Shown here: positions 44,271 to 53,163 of the stretch, one piece after another
How positions within the stretch are numbered: the first letter of the stretch is position 1
Layout of the letters: every line of letters begins with the position of its first letter
NCBI GenBank assembly: GCA_021325235.1
Contig: JAJPHN010000014.1
Span: forward strand, 1-64,000
DNA from: Terriglobia bacterium
Lineage (GTDB): Bacteria; Acidobacteriota; Terriglobia; Bryobacterales; Bryobacteraceae
DNA: 64,000 bases
Reading direction: 5' to 3'
Notes under the pieces: model-generated
What the model was told of the DNA's origin: nothing
What the model saw: only the letters and a program-made list of their open reading frames with translations
Database searches by the model: none
Program-made: the position numbers and the translations under genes

Positions 44271-45038
44271 TTACTGCGCAGCCGAGAAGTGAGCGCGGCG
44301 GTTGCGCGCGTAGCAATCCTCGGTTGCATCGGTGCAGATCGGACGTTCTTTGCCGTAGCTGATGGTCTTGAGCTTATCGGTCGGGACCCCGAGGGCGGCC
44401 AGGGCATCGCGGGTAGCGGCCGCACGCCGGTCGCCAAGCGCGAGGTTGTACTCAGCAGAGCCGCGCTCGTCGCAATGGCCCTCAATGGTGACGATGAAGT
44501 TCGGATCGAGCGAGAAGATCTGTTTGAGAGCGGTAGCATCGCCCTGCAGGATGGGTTGATCCTGTGGCCGGACGTCGCTCTTGTCGTAGTCAAAGTGGAT
44601 GTCCTGTACCTGGTGGGCGAGGATGTCCTGAATCTGCGACTGCGCGCTTGGAGCAGCCGGGGCGGGCGGGGGCGGAGAGCTCACCGTAATGGTCGCGTCT
44701 GCGCTCGATTCGCCACCTGGGCCGGTGGCGGTCAGATGGTAAGTCGTGGTCGCGGTCGGATAAACGGCGCGGCGGCCGCTCGGACTGACACTACCCACTC
44801 CGTTGTCGATCTGCACACCGGTGGCGCCCGTAACAGACCAGCGCAGCGAGGAAGGCTGACCATTTGAAATCGTGGCTGGTTCGGCCGTGAAATAGTCGAT
44901 CGTAGGCTTGGCGGCCGGCAGCGTAACAGCGGCGGGCGGCGGCGGTGGCGGAGGAGGCGGCGCTTTCTTGTGGCAACCGGCGGCCACGGTCAAAAGAATC
45001 GTCGCACTCAGCGTCAGGTAAAGCCTGCGTTTGTTCAT
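44271..45038 (-). CDS. pal: Peptidoglycan-associated lipoprotein Pal with Ig-like insert
   Basis: About 255 residues from ATG 45038 (MNKRRLYLTLSATILLTVAA, lipobox AAGC). A proline run follows. Residues ~55-130 form an Ig-like module (YFTAEPATISNGQPSSLRWS, YPTATTTYHLTATGPGGESS) not found in E. coli Pal. The C-terminal OmpA domain (HFDYDKSDVRPQDQPILQGD, IEGHCDERGSAEYNLALGDR, RAAATRDALAALG) binds peptidoglycan. Pal ties the outer membrane to the wall and to TolB. An in-frame start at 45071 lies before the signal peptide. Confidence 0.94.
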   Translation of the reverse strand: MNKRRLYLTLSATILLTVAAGCHKKAPPPPPPPPPAAVTLPAAKPTIDYFTAEPATISNGQPSSLRWSVTGATGVQIDNGVGSVSPSGRRAVYPTATTTYHLTATGPGGESSADATITVSSPPPPAPAAPSAQSQIQDILAHQVQDIHFDYDKSDVRPQDQPILQGDATALKQIFSLDPNFIVTIEGHCDERGSAEYNLALGDRRAAATRDALAALGVPTDKLKTISYGKERPICTDATEDCYARNRRAHFSAAQ

Positions 45039-45080
45039 GTTCGTTTCAAACTTCTCCTGCTTTTGTATCATGTGCTCCCG

Positions 45081-46457
45081 TTACTTTTCGGCGTTGACCC
45101 AAACGGGCTTCTCATTACTGCCTTTGGTGGTGAGCGCGTGCTTGCCAGTGCCGTCCGCATTCATCACCCAGATCTGCGATTGGCCTCCGCGTTTGGAAGC
45201 GTAGACAATATGCGCGCCGTCGGGCGCCCAGCTCGGATTTTCGTTGCGTCCTTCATTGGCTGTAAGCTGCGTGGTTTGTCCGGAGGCTACATCCATGACG
45301 AAGATGTTGTAATTGCCGGGTTCGAATCCTTTGGTCCAGGCAAATGCGATATGCGCGCCGTCGGGACTCCAGGCCGGGTTGGTCGCTTCACCGGTGCCCG
45401 CGCTCAGACGCCGAAGGTTTGCACCTTCCATGTTCATGGAATAAACCTGCGGCAGGCCGGAACGGTCGGAGACATACACCAGGTCAGCCCCGGTCGCCGG
45501 GTTGATCTTCGGTTCCACTTCGATCGAGCGCGAGTAGGTGAGACGACGCAGTCCGCTGCCGTCAACATTCGCCGTGTAGAGCTGCGCCGGGCCACCTGCT
45601 GCGGTTGAAGAAAACACAATGCGGCGCGAATCGGGCGTAAATGTCACGAAGGCGTTCATCGAGGCACGCTGGTTGTAGAACGGCAATTTGCGCCCGCTAT
45701 CGAGCGAAAACATCTGAATGGCCGGGTATCCCGCAGCGTACGTGGTGAACGCAATGATACGGCCGTCGGGCGAGGCAGAAGGAAACGTACTGATGGAGCC
45801 GTAGCGCGTGAGCTGGCGCTGATCGCTGCCGTCCCAGTTCATCACCCAGATTTCTTTTGCGCCGCTGCGGCTGGAGACGAAGGCGATCTTCGTTCCCACC
45901 AGACTCTTGCCGCCGAACTGCGCCAGAATGTCGGCCGCATAGCGATGGCCGGCATCCACGGCGCCTTCTCGCGAGAGCGCCGCGGTGTAGATTTTGCCGA
46001 ATACCTGCGCCTGCTGCAGCGAAGGCATGTTCGGCGCCGTCGAATAGAACCAGCCGAAGACAACGAGATTGCCCTGATTCTCGGCGCCGTAGCCGATGCC
46101 CAGAAAATTGGCTGAGATCGGCGGAAGACTCCAGTCGCTCAGCCGATTGCCCTGCGGCGCGGCTGGGCGGTTCGAGGGCGGAGCGACTCCGGGCTGCAAA
46201 TCGCTCGGTTGCTGCGGGACCTGTAGCGGGTAGAGCGTCTTGGGAACGAGATTGATCAGCGGCGAGCTCTCCAGATCGCTGCGAACCGTATCGTTAAAAG
46301 CATCGATGTAGCCGGAAGCCGCGCCGGAGCCGCGGAAATCCGTTACCGCTATGAGCGGCTTACCGGGGTTCTTGACGATACTCCCGGTGATCTGCTGGCC
46401 GGCGGAGATGAGCCCGGAGCTAAGCAGAAAAAGTGAGAAGGCTAAAAAAAGTCGCAT
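45081..46457 (-). CDS. tolB: Tol-Pal translocation protein TolB
   Basis: Protein of 458 residues: signal peptide (MRLFLAFSLFLLSSGLISAG), N-terminal alpha/beta domain (~30-190, VTDFRGSGAASGYIDAFND) and a six-bladed beta propeller with PD40 repeats such as FVSSRSGAKEIWVMNWDGSD, TFTPDSRRIVFSSTAAGGPA and NPSWAPDGAHIVYASKRGGQ. TolB binds Pal and TolA and works in outer-membrane invagination during division. The start codon shares one base with the tolA stop. Length is slightly above the ~430 of E. coli TolB. Confidence 0.95.
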   Translation of the reverse strand: MRLFLAFSLFLLSSGLISAGQQITGSIVKNPGKPLIAVTDFRGSGAASGYIDAFNDTVRSDLESSPLINLVPKTLYPLQVPQQPSDLQPGVAPPSNRPAAPQGNRLSDWSLPPISANFLGIGYGAENQGNLVVFGWFYSTAPNMPSLQQAQVFGKIYTAALSREGAVDAGHRYAADILAQFGGKSLVGTKIAFVSSRSGAKEIWVMNWDGSDQRQLTRYGSISTFPSASPDGRIIAFTTYAAGYPAIQMFSLDSGRKLPFYNQRASMNAFVTFTPDSRRIVFSSTAAGGPAQLYTANVDGSGLRRLTYSRSIEVEPKINPATGADLVYVSDRSGLPQVYSMNMEGANLRRLSAGTGEATNPAWSPDGAHIAFAWTKGFEPGNYNIFVMDVASGQTTQLTANEGRNENPSWAPDGAHIVYASKRGGQSQIWVMNADGTGKHALTTKGSNEKPVWVNAEK

Positions 46458-47242
46458 CAGCGTAAGTTGAAAGTGAATTGAGCCGAGATGTAGCTTTCGG
46501 TGATTTGCGGCGGCAGCGCCGGCAGCGGATTGGCGCTATAGACGGCCCGCAGGGCTGTGTTGTCGATTGTCGGATTGCCGCTCGATTGCAAAATCTGCGG
46601 GGTACGAATGGATCCGTCGCGCATGATGTAGAAGTTGACGATGGCCGGCTGGGATTGAGTGCGTGCATCGAGGCCGTTCGTCGCCCAGTTTTGCGCAATT
46701 CGCTGGCGCACTATTTCGGCGTACCAGCCCAGCCTGTTTCCGAGCGGCGAATTCGGACCGATGCCGACCTGTCCCGCGCCGCTCTGCTGCGAATACATCG
46801 GATTCGAAAGCGCCTGCCGGGAGCGGCTATAAACCTGGTTGGCCGGCGCCGGAGGCGTGTATTGCTGCTTCTGCACTGGCTTGGGCGCTTGCTTCTTCAG
46901 CTTTTCGGCGAGATCGAATGTGTTCTTGTCGGGCGGAGGCGGTGTTTTCTGCTGTTCCTGCTTGGCGGGCGCGGTCGGCACCATCGACTGTGTATCGCTG
47001 GCCACGGGATTCGGCGGAGCTTCGCGCTGCGGGATCGGAATGTTCTTCACGGCCGAAACGGCGTAGGCGGGACCTCCGGCCGGATGCTGCTCGCCAAACG
47101 TTTCGCGCGTACGGTTCATCCAGTACCAGCCGAAGAACAAAAGCGCGATCACACCGGCGTGGATCAGGATTGCGCCAAAAAAGGGAAGCGCCAGCGGGTC
47201 GCGCTCATCGAGAATATCGAGCCGCTGGGCCATAGAACTCAC
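46457..47242 (-). CDS. tolA: TolA/TonB-like envelope protein
   Basis: Protein of 261 residues with one N-terminal membrane helix (FFGAILIHAGVIALLFFGWY, ~20-40). A Pro/Gln/Lys-rich periplasmic stretch (PPPDKNTFDLAEKLKKQAPK) comes next, with a C-terminal TonB/TolA fold (RLGWYAEIVRQRIAQNWATN, ILQSSGNPTIDNTALRAVYS). The position between tolR and tolB indicates the TolA role, although the C-terminal domain resembles TonB. It is shorter than E. coli TolA and lacks its long helix. Start overlaps tolR stop by 4 bases. Confidence 0.88.
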   Translation of the reverse strand: MSSMAQRLDILDERDPLALPFFGAILIHAGVIALLFFGWYWMNRTRETFGEQHPAGGPAYAVSAVKNIPIPQREAPPNPVASDTQSMVPTAPAKQEQQKTPPPPDKNTFDLAEKLKKQAPKPVQKQQYTPPAPANQVYSRSRQALSNPMYSQQSGAGQVGIGPNSPLGNRLGWYAEIVRQRIAQNWATNGLDARTQSQPAIVNFYIMRDGSIRTPQILQSSGNPTIDNTALRAVYSANPLPALPPQITESYISAQFTFNLR

Positions 47243-47691
47243 CGGCGCTGCCGCGCGGAGGTGTCGATGGGTGCCGTCACCATCTTCACTTCAAATTTGG
47301 CTTCGCCGAGCTCGGCCACGATCTGCGCGATCGGATCCCAGGGCGTTTCTTTATCGGCGCGAACGTAGACCGCGGTCGCGTTGTGAAAGCGCTGCCGCAC
47401 GGCCGCGGCCAGAGCATTGATGTTCACCGGCTTATCGTTCAGATACGATTCGCCGCGTTTAGTGATGCTAACCACCGGCAGATCCTGCGCTGTGTTTTGG
47501 ACGCGGCGCACGGTCGGTACGTTTATGTCGAGGCCGAACTCCATTACGTTTGCCGTAATCATGAAGATGATCAGCAGCACCAGGACCACGTCGACCAGCG
47601 GCACAACGTTAATTTCGGAAAGCGCGCTCGCCGGGCCACCGAAGCGCCTTCCGCGCCGCCCGCCGCCTGTTTCGCCGAAAGAAAAAGCCAT
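47239..47691 (-). CDS. tolR: TolR/ExbD biopolymer transport protein
   Basis: Protein of 150 residues with one membrane helix whose start bears the proton-path Asp (EINVVPLVDVVLVLLIIFMI). The periplasmic domain (VPTVRRVQNTAQDLPVVSIT, VYVRADKETPWDPIAQIVAE) is typical of ExbD/TolR. With TolQ it forms the proton channel that drives TolA. A Gly/Arg-rich N-terminal segment (GETGGGRRGRRFGGP) precedes the helix. It begins 15 bases after tolQ ends. Confidence 0.95.
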   Translation of the reverse strand: MAFSFGETGGGRRGRRFGGPASALSEINVVPLVDVVLVLLIIFMITANVMEFGLDINVPTVRRVQNTAQDLPVVSITKRGESYLNDKPVNINALAAAVRQRFHNATAVYVRADKETPWDPIAQIVAELGEAKFEVKMVTAPIDTSARQRR

Positions 47692-47706
47692 AACGCTTTG
47701 CTGTGC

Positions 47707-48384
47707 CTACCCGCCGAAATCGCGATCGGCGAAGTTCTGGAACTCGATGGCGAAGTCTTCCATGCGCGTGCCCAGTTCGCGGATGCGCGTACCGAAGATG
47801 TTGTAGAAGATGGCGGCCGGAATCGCCGCTGCGAGTCCGATGGCGGTTGTTACTAGCGCTTCCGAAATACCGGGCGCAACGGCGCGAAGGCTGGCGCTGC
47901 CGGCGTTGCCGAGCCCCTCGAAAGCGTCGATGATGCCCCACACCGTGCCGAACAGGCCGATGAAGGGCGAAACCGAGGCGACCGTCGCGAGCCAGTTCAT
48001 ATTCAGCTCGAGTTTCGTCACTTCTTCGCTGATTCCGAGCTGCAGACTGCGCTCGACAGCGGGTTTATTCACCAGCGCACCGCGCTGTTTGATCTGCCGT
48101 TCGATCTCGCTATAGCCGAAATCGAACACCGCCACGAGCGGCGCTGCGCTGAACTGCTCGCTCGCCACGGCAATCGACTGCAGGTTGGGCGCTTTCCGGA
48201 AAGCGCGCAGAAAATTACGATTCTCGCGGCGTGCGCGGCTGAAGATGCTGCTTTTCGAGAACACGATGGTCCACGAAAAAAGCGAAAACAGGATCAGAAT
48301 GGCAATAACAGCGAGCGGAACCGGGCGAAGGTTGTGAACGATGTCCCACAGACTCAGGTCAGCGGGAAACAACAGGAATTGCAA
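47707..48384 (-). CDS. tolQ: TolQ/ExbB/MotA proton channel protein
   Basis: Protein of 225 residues with three membrane helices: ~20-40, the second in MNWLATVASVSPFIGLFGTV and the third in SEALVTTAIGLAAAIPAAIF. The GTVWGIIDAFEGLG motif is the MotA/TolQ/ExbB signature. It is the first gene of the tol operon, running tolQ, tolR, tolA, tolB, pal on the minus strand. The ~146-base spacer to the divergent pilin gene should hold both promoters, but I could not define clear boxes. Confidence 0.95.
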   Translation of the reverse strand: MQFLLFPADLSLWDIVHNLRPVPLAVIAILILFSLFSWTIVFSKSSIFSRARRENRNFLRAFRKAPNLQSIAVASEQFSAAPLVAVFDFGYSEIERQIKQRGALVNKPAVERSLQLGISEEVTKLELNMNWLATVASVSPFIGLFGTVWGIIDAFEGLGNAGSASLRAVAPGISEALVTTAIGLAAAIPAAIFYNIFGTRIRELGTRMEDFAIEFQNFADRDFGG

Positions 48385-48530
48385 TACTTGTTGTCCTTTC
48401 GTTTGCCTCGCTTTTCATTATAGGAACGCGCATTTGAAAAACACCTCTTCCCCGGCTTGTGAAATACGGCTCACCTTTCCTGGAGACAACGCCAGGGCTA
48501 TCCGCCACGTCTTAATATGAAGACTTAGCT

Positions 48531-49019
48531 ATGTTGTCCCGTGTTGAAATTCAGCGCCGCCGGCGAGAGAGCGGTTTTTCGCTCATCGAGCTTCTGATTG
48601 TGATCGCGATTATCCTGATCATCCTCTCCATTGCCGTTCCGCAGATGGGAAAGATGCGAATGAACGCGCAGGAGATGGCTGCGGTCGAAGAGATCAGCAC
48701 CATCAACAAGGCCGAAACGCAGTATTATTCGCAATTCAACCAGTACGCCACTTCTCTGGGGCAGCTCGGACCGCCTCCTTCGGGCGGCACGAGCGAAGGA
48801 CCCCAGGCGGCCGGTCTCATCCCCGGTAGTCTGGCCAGCGGATCGAGCGGCGGCTACAATTTCACCCTCACCGCTACCTCGCAAGGCTACGCGATCAGTG
48901 CAGTTCCCAAGCAGTTCGGCAGCACCGGACGGCGCACGTTCTACTCCGATCAAAGCGGGGTCACCCGTCAGAATTGGGGACAGGATCCCGCCACCGCCAC
49001 CAGCCCCGAGCTAAAATAA
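48531..49019 (+). CDS. Type IV prepilin/pseudopilin-like protein
   Basis: Protein of 162 residues with a basic leader and the prepilin peptidase site RESGFSLIELLIVIAIILII (cleavage after Gly15, Glu at +5), then the N-terminal hydrophobic helix of type IV pilins. The C-terminal region is Gly/Ser-rich and beta-like (YNFTLTATSQGYAISAVPKQ), more like GspG/PilE-type minor pilins. No pilus assembly genes lie nearby, so it would rely on machinery elsewhere. Its stop is 7 bases before the next start. Confidence 0.88.
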   Translation: MLSRVEIQRRRRESGFSLIELLIVIAIILIILSIAVPQMGKMRMNAQEMAAVEEISTINKAETQYYSQFNQYATSLGQLGPPPSGGTSEGPQAAGLIPGSLASGSSGGYNFTLTATSQGYAISAVPKQFGSTGRRTFYSDQSGVTRQNWGQDPATATSPELK

Positions 49020-49026
49020 TCGGCAC

Positions 49027-51273
49027 TTGCCACTCCGGGGTCTGGTCGGCGCGTTTTTTGCGCTCGCAGCGAGCGCGACGGCCAGTCTGCCCAGTGCGCA
49101 ACAGCTAGCCGCCGAGCTGCAGCAGATTTCACTCGATCCCGCTCATACGTACCGTGTGCGCGATTTGTCGCTTGCCCGCGGTGACATTAAGCTGTATCTC
49201 ACCGAAGGCACACTCAGCTTCTTTACGCCGGTCGATCACCGCACGTTTGCCGCTCTCTTTACGACCGAAGACACCGATGCAGGGGATGCGGAGGTGATCG
49301 TCATGCCGCCGCGCCGCAGCGAACGCGCTTCACTCGCTTCCTTTGCCAAAACGCCGAATCTGGACGAGCACTTCACGAGCGCTCTGTTTTTCTTTACCGA
49401 CAACACCGCTTCCGAGCTTACCGAAAAAATCAATCGAGCGCCGCTCCACGAGCTGCCGGATGCTGCCTCCGTATTTGCTCCGCGCGCCGATCCGATTGCG
49501 CGGGATATTGGGCGGCAGATCGAGATCGCGCTGCTCGAGGCACTGCTCGATAAGCACACTCCGGCACATGGTCTTTTCTATGCTGTGCTCGGCGGCCGCA
49601 CGCTGGGCGCATTCGATGTGACGTACGATCCCACGCAGGCCGAGTCTGTATTCGTGGGTCGTGTGGGCAGCTCACCCGATCACCATTTTGAGCTCTGGAC
49701 CAACTTCCGCCCGCGCCGCGCGCCTCCGTTTGTACAGCCACCTGTACGAACACACGATTACCGGCTGGAATCGACCATCCGGCCCGATCTTTCGATGAAT
49801 GTTGCTGCGGAATTCGCGATTCAGGCAGACGGCGAAGACGGCCGTGTGCTGCCGCTAGTGCTTTCACCGCGCCTGCGAGTGAGCGAGGCCGAGATTGACG
49901 GTGCGCCAGTCGAAATTTTTCAGCGCGCCGCGCAGCGGTTGGCCGAATTCGGCAGCGCCGAAACGCTATTGCTCGTTGCTCCGGCCGATCTTTCGCCGGG
50001 CACACACCGCGTAGAACTGCAATATTCCGGTTCGGTCATTCGCCGCACCGAAACCGGCGAATACTTCGTTGACGATCGCAATACATGGTATCCCGTGGAC
50101 GGGCCCGTTTCGGCCAATTTCGACCTGACGTTTCATTGCCCGGAAGCGCTTCATCTGGTCTCGACCGGCGAACCGTTGAGCGATTCGGTGGCGGGGGGTG
50201 TCCGCACGGTTCATCGCAGGACCAGCCATCCCTCTGCGCTCGCCGGCTTCAATCTGGGCGATTACAAGGTCAAGCGCGAGCGACACAATCTCTACGAAAT
50301 CGAGATCGACGCGCCCCGCACGGATGCGACTGCACTCTCGGAAGATCCGACGCTTGCCGAGCAAACCGCCAATATTCTCGACGTCTACACGAAGCGATGG
50401 GAGCCGCTTGCCGCCCGCGATCTGGCGGTCACGCCCATTGCCGGCTATTTCGGGCAGGGCTTTCCCGGCTTGATCTATCTTTCGAGCATCTCGTTCATAA
50501 AAGAGCGGGATCGCTCAGCCGCGCTACGGGGGCCGCGTTTCGATGCGTTCTTCTCGGAACTGCTGCTGCCGCATGAAATCGCCCATCAGTGGTGGGGCAA
50601 CATTGTGCGCCAGGCTGATTACCGCTCGGCCTGGATCTCGGAAGCGATGGCGAATCTTTCGGCTCTCGACTACATCGAGCAGACACGAGGAGCATCGGCG
50701 CGTAACGACATTCTTGACAGCTATCGTGAGGATCTGCTGCGCGAACACAACGGCAAGACGGTGGAATCGGCCGGGTCTGTCGATTTTGGGGAGCGGTTGA
50801 TCGACACCTACGATCTCGCCACCTGGCACATCATTCTGTACGAGAAGGGCTCCTGGATTTTTCAGATGCTGCGGCGGCGTCTCGGCGATCAGAATTTCCG
50901 GGAATTTCAGCTTGCGCTGCTGCGCGATTTCGCGGTGCGACCCATCAGCAACGAAGAACTTCGGCAGGCAGCAGCTGCGTTCGTGCCCGCCGGCGAGCCG
51001 GATCGTGATCTGACGAATTTTTTCGATACCTGGATTTACGGAACCGGCATTCCTGCACTCAAATTACGTATGGCTTCGCCGCGAACTTCGAATCTGGAGA
51101 TTTCGGGGGTGGCGGATGATTTCCTGGCCGAGATTCCGCTCCGGTGCAAAGGCTTCGGAACATTCTGGCTGCGGGCCGGCGCGGGGGTGAACACCTTCGA
51201 TCTGCCCCAGGGCTCGTCGGCCTGCGAACTGCCTTCCATGCACGAGTTCCTCTACCGGTCCGGCGATCGTTAG
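49027..51273 (+). CDS. M1-like zinc metallopeptidase, secreted
   Basis: About 748 residues from a TTG 7 bases after the prepilin-like gene, with an N-terminal hydrophobic segment (GLVGAFFALAASATASLPSA) that looks like a signal peptide. The zinc site HEIAHQWWG (His516, Glu517, His520) and Glu539 in WISEAMANLSALDY match the M1 peptidase HExxH-18-E spacing. In place of the aminopeptidase GAMEN loop it reads FGQGFPGLIYLSSISF, so exopeptidase specificity is doubtful. The first ~450 residues are beta-rich. It may be an acidobacterial M1-like endopeptidase. Confidence 0.85.
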   Translation: MPLRGLVGAFFALAASATASLPSAQQLAAELQQISLDPAHTYRVRDLSLARGDIKLYLTEGTLSFFTPVDHRTFAALFTTEDTDAGDAEVIVMPPRRSERASLASFAKTPNLDEHFTSALFFFTDNTASELTEKINRAPLHELPDAASVFAPRADPIARDIGRQIEIALLEALLDKHTPAHGLFYAVLGGRTLGAFDVTYDPTQAESVFVGRVGSSPDHHFELWTNFRPRRAPPFVQPPVRTHDYRLESTIRPDLSMNVAAEFAIQADGEDGRVLPLVLSPRLRVSEAEIDGAPVEIFQRAAQRLAEFGSAETLLLVAPADLSPGTHRVELQYSGSVIRRTETGEYFVDDRNTWYPVDGPVSANFDLTFHCPEALHLVSTGEPLSDSVAGGVRTVHRRTSHPSALAGFNLGDYKVKRERHNLYEIEIDAPRTDATALSEDPTLAEQTANILDVYTKRWEPLAARDLAVTPIAGYFGQGFPGLIYLSSISFIKERDRSAALRGPRFDAFFSELLLPHEIAHQWWGNIVRQADYRSAWISEAMANLSALDYIEQTRGASARNDILDSYREDLLREHNGKTVESAGSVDFGERLIDTYDLATWHIILYEKGSWIFQMLRRRLGDQNFREFQLALLRDFAVRPISNEELRQAAAAFVPAGEPDRDLTNFFDTWIYGTGIPALKLRMASPRTSNLEISGVADDFLAEIPLRCKGFGTFWLRAGAGVNTFDLPQGSSACELPSMHEFLYRSGDR

Positions 51274-51464
51274 CGCCCTGGTCTGCAGATGGCTCCGATC
51301 TCATGCGATCACAGCGCGCGCAGATTTTTTCTTCTCTCGCACTCTCAACAATTTAACTAACCCGCATCGCATCGTTCGGGATGGCAGTGCTTCTACTCTC
51401 AAGAGCGAGAGATGTTTGCGCTGGTTGGCGCCGACACGCTGCTTATCACGGCTCCAGGAAAACC

Positions 51465-53096
51465 ATGAAATCCATTTGCCTACTGTTTTTACTCTTGCCT
51501 GCCTCGGTTCTGGCACAGACCAAGATCGATTTCAATTCTCAGCTCGCGAACATGCCGTTCACGAGCGTGATGTCGGCCCCCTTTTCGGCCAAGGGTGACT
51601 GCTCGACCGACGACACCGCCGCGATTCAGGCGGCGCTCAATACGCACCGCTTCCTCTACTTCCCGAAGCCTCCCGGCGGCTGTTATCTGGTCTCGCAGAC
51701 GCTCATTCTGCAGGTTGGCGATTACATGTATGGCGCCTCGGCCAATAACCCGAATGCCGGCGATCCCAATCAGGGTGTGGTCATCCGTCTCGCGCCCAAT
51801 AGCAACGTCGGATTGCTGCAGACCTTCGACGCCGAGGACTCTCAGGGCGGCGGTAACGAATTCATGGCGGTTGAAAATATCGTGTTCGACGGCAACGGCG
51901 CGAATCAGACACAGGAGCTCCAGAATCACGCGCTGGTCGATTATCGCGGGACGTTCATTCAGACCTTTCTGCGACACGTGCTCATTACCAATTCATTTGG
52001 TCCCGCGCTCTTCACGGGCTCAACGCAACTGGACAACGTCTGGATGATCGCCAATACGACGAGCACCTATACCTGGATTAACAACCCCGGCGAGACCGGA
52101 CTCGGAGCGCTCATGGCGGACCAGGTGTACGTCGAAGAATCGATGTTGCCGTTGAACGGGCAGTTCCGTTCGCCGTGGGATGGCAGCGTTGACGACCCGA
52201 CGACTTACTCCCACGGCATCTATTTCAACGGCATGGGAACCGCGACCATCAATCAGCTGCATTGCGAATCCGTGGTCACGTGCCTGGATTTTGGAGACAC
52301 TCAGACGTTGACCATCAATGGCATCAGCGGGACCCGCATCGGAAATCCTTCGTCTAGCGATCCTACCGATCAATACCTGATGCGAGCGACGAATCTGGAT
52401 ATCGACAGCTTCACGTTCACTTCGGCGTATTTCGACCAGAGCGGCACCACGTACCCCGGTGATTTTAGTAACGTTCGAGTCTTCGGACTGGCCGCCGGGC
52501 TTTCGGATCAGGACTTGTATCAGACTCCGCCCGGCAAAACCATCTGGCCGCTCTACACCTGGGGCCGTTACGATCAAGGCTTCTCGGGCGTGCCGTACCT
52601 GGGCGAGCGGCCCGTCATCAATAACGAACTCTGGATTCAGCAGACGGGTGGCTACAGTCCGAATAAGATCGCCTTTTTCGACAACACCGGTGGTCCCGCG
52701 GGAAGCTATGCGTATGTCGAGCGTGACGGGGGTCACCTGAATCTCGGCGCCAGTCCCGGACCGTGGGATAACAGTGAAACAACGCTGCTGCAGGCAAATT
52801 TCTATGGCGTGAATAATCCCGGCAACAACGTGCTCATTCCCGTGGGTCGTCTGGCTACTGGGTTCGGCAGCAACAGCGATATCAACGGTGAGCTTTCGCT
52901 CTCGTCGGCCAAATCGGCCACGTTCACCTTTAGCGGCCAGTACTCTTCGCATCCGGAGTGCACCGCTACGCCGCAATTCGATATCGGCAGCGGCAACCGT
53001 ATGTGGATCACTTATCCAAGCGCCACTTCATTCACTCTGAATTTCGCGCAGGCGGTGACGGGCAGCGTATCCTATGTCTGTTTGGGGCGCAATTAG
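51465..53096 (+). CDS. Secreted right-handed beta-helix (pectate-lyase superfamily) protein
   Basis: About 543 residues from ATG 51465, behind AGGAA. The signal peptide is MKSICLLFLLLPASVLAQ. Then comes the pectate-lyase-3 type start KGDCSTDDTAAIQAALN with LYFPKPPGGCYLVSQTLIL, followed by beta-helix turns (VENIVFDGNGANQTQELQNH, INQLHCESVVTCLDFGDTQT). The tail (FSGQYSSHPECTATPQFDIG) resembles a small beta domain. Such proteins cleave or bind polysaccharides or act as tail-spike-like adhesins. Catalytic residues could not be placed. Confidence 0.78.
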   Translation: MKSICLLFLLLPASVLAQTKIDFNSQLANMPFTSVMSAPFSAKGDCSTDDTAAIQAALNTHRFLYFPKPPGGCYLVSQTLILQVGDYMYGASANNPNAGDPNQGVVIRLAPNSNVGLLQTFDAEDSQGGGNEFMAVENIVFDGNGANQTQELQNHALVDYRGTFIQTFLRHVLITNSFGPALFTGSTQLDNVWMIANTTSTYTWINNPGETGLGALMADQVYVEESMLPLNGQFRSPWDGSVDDPTTYSHGIYFNGMGTATINQLHCESVVTCLDFGDTQTLTINGISGTRIGNPSSSDPTDQYLMRATNLDIDSFTFTSAYFDQSGTTYPGDFSNVRVFGLAAGLSDQDLYQTPPGKTIWPLYTWGRYDQGFSGVPYLGERPVINNELWIQQTGGYSPNKIAFFDNTGGPAGSYAYVERDGGHLNLGASPGPWDNSETTLLQANFYGVNNPGNNVLIPVGRLATGFGSNSDINGELSLSSAKSATFTFSGQYSSHPECTATPQFDIGSGNRMWITYPSATSFTLNFAQAVTGSVSYVCLGRN

Positions 53097-53163
53097 TTAG
53101 CAGCTCTCGGCTGGGGTACGGACACTGCGATCGTCGGCAAAGTGGGTAGCGGCACACGCGCTG

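Noticed and set aside
45325-45345. tRNA-like GGTTCGAATCC motif
   Set aside because: Lies inside tolB with no cloverleaf around it.
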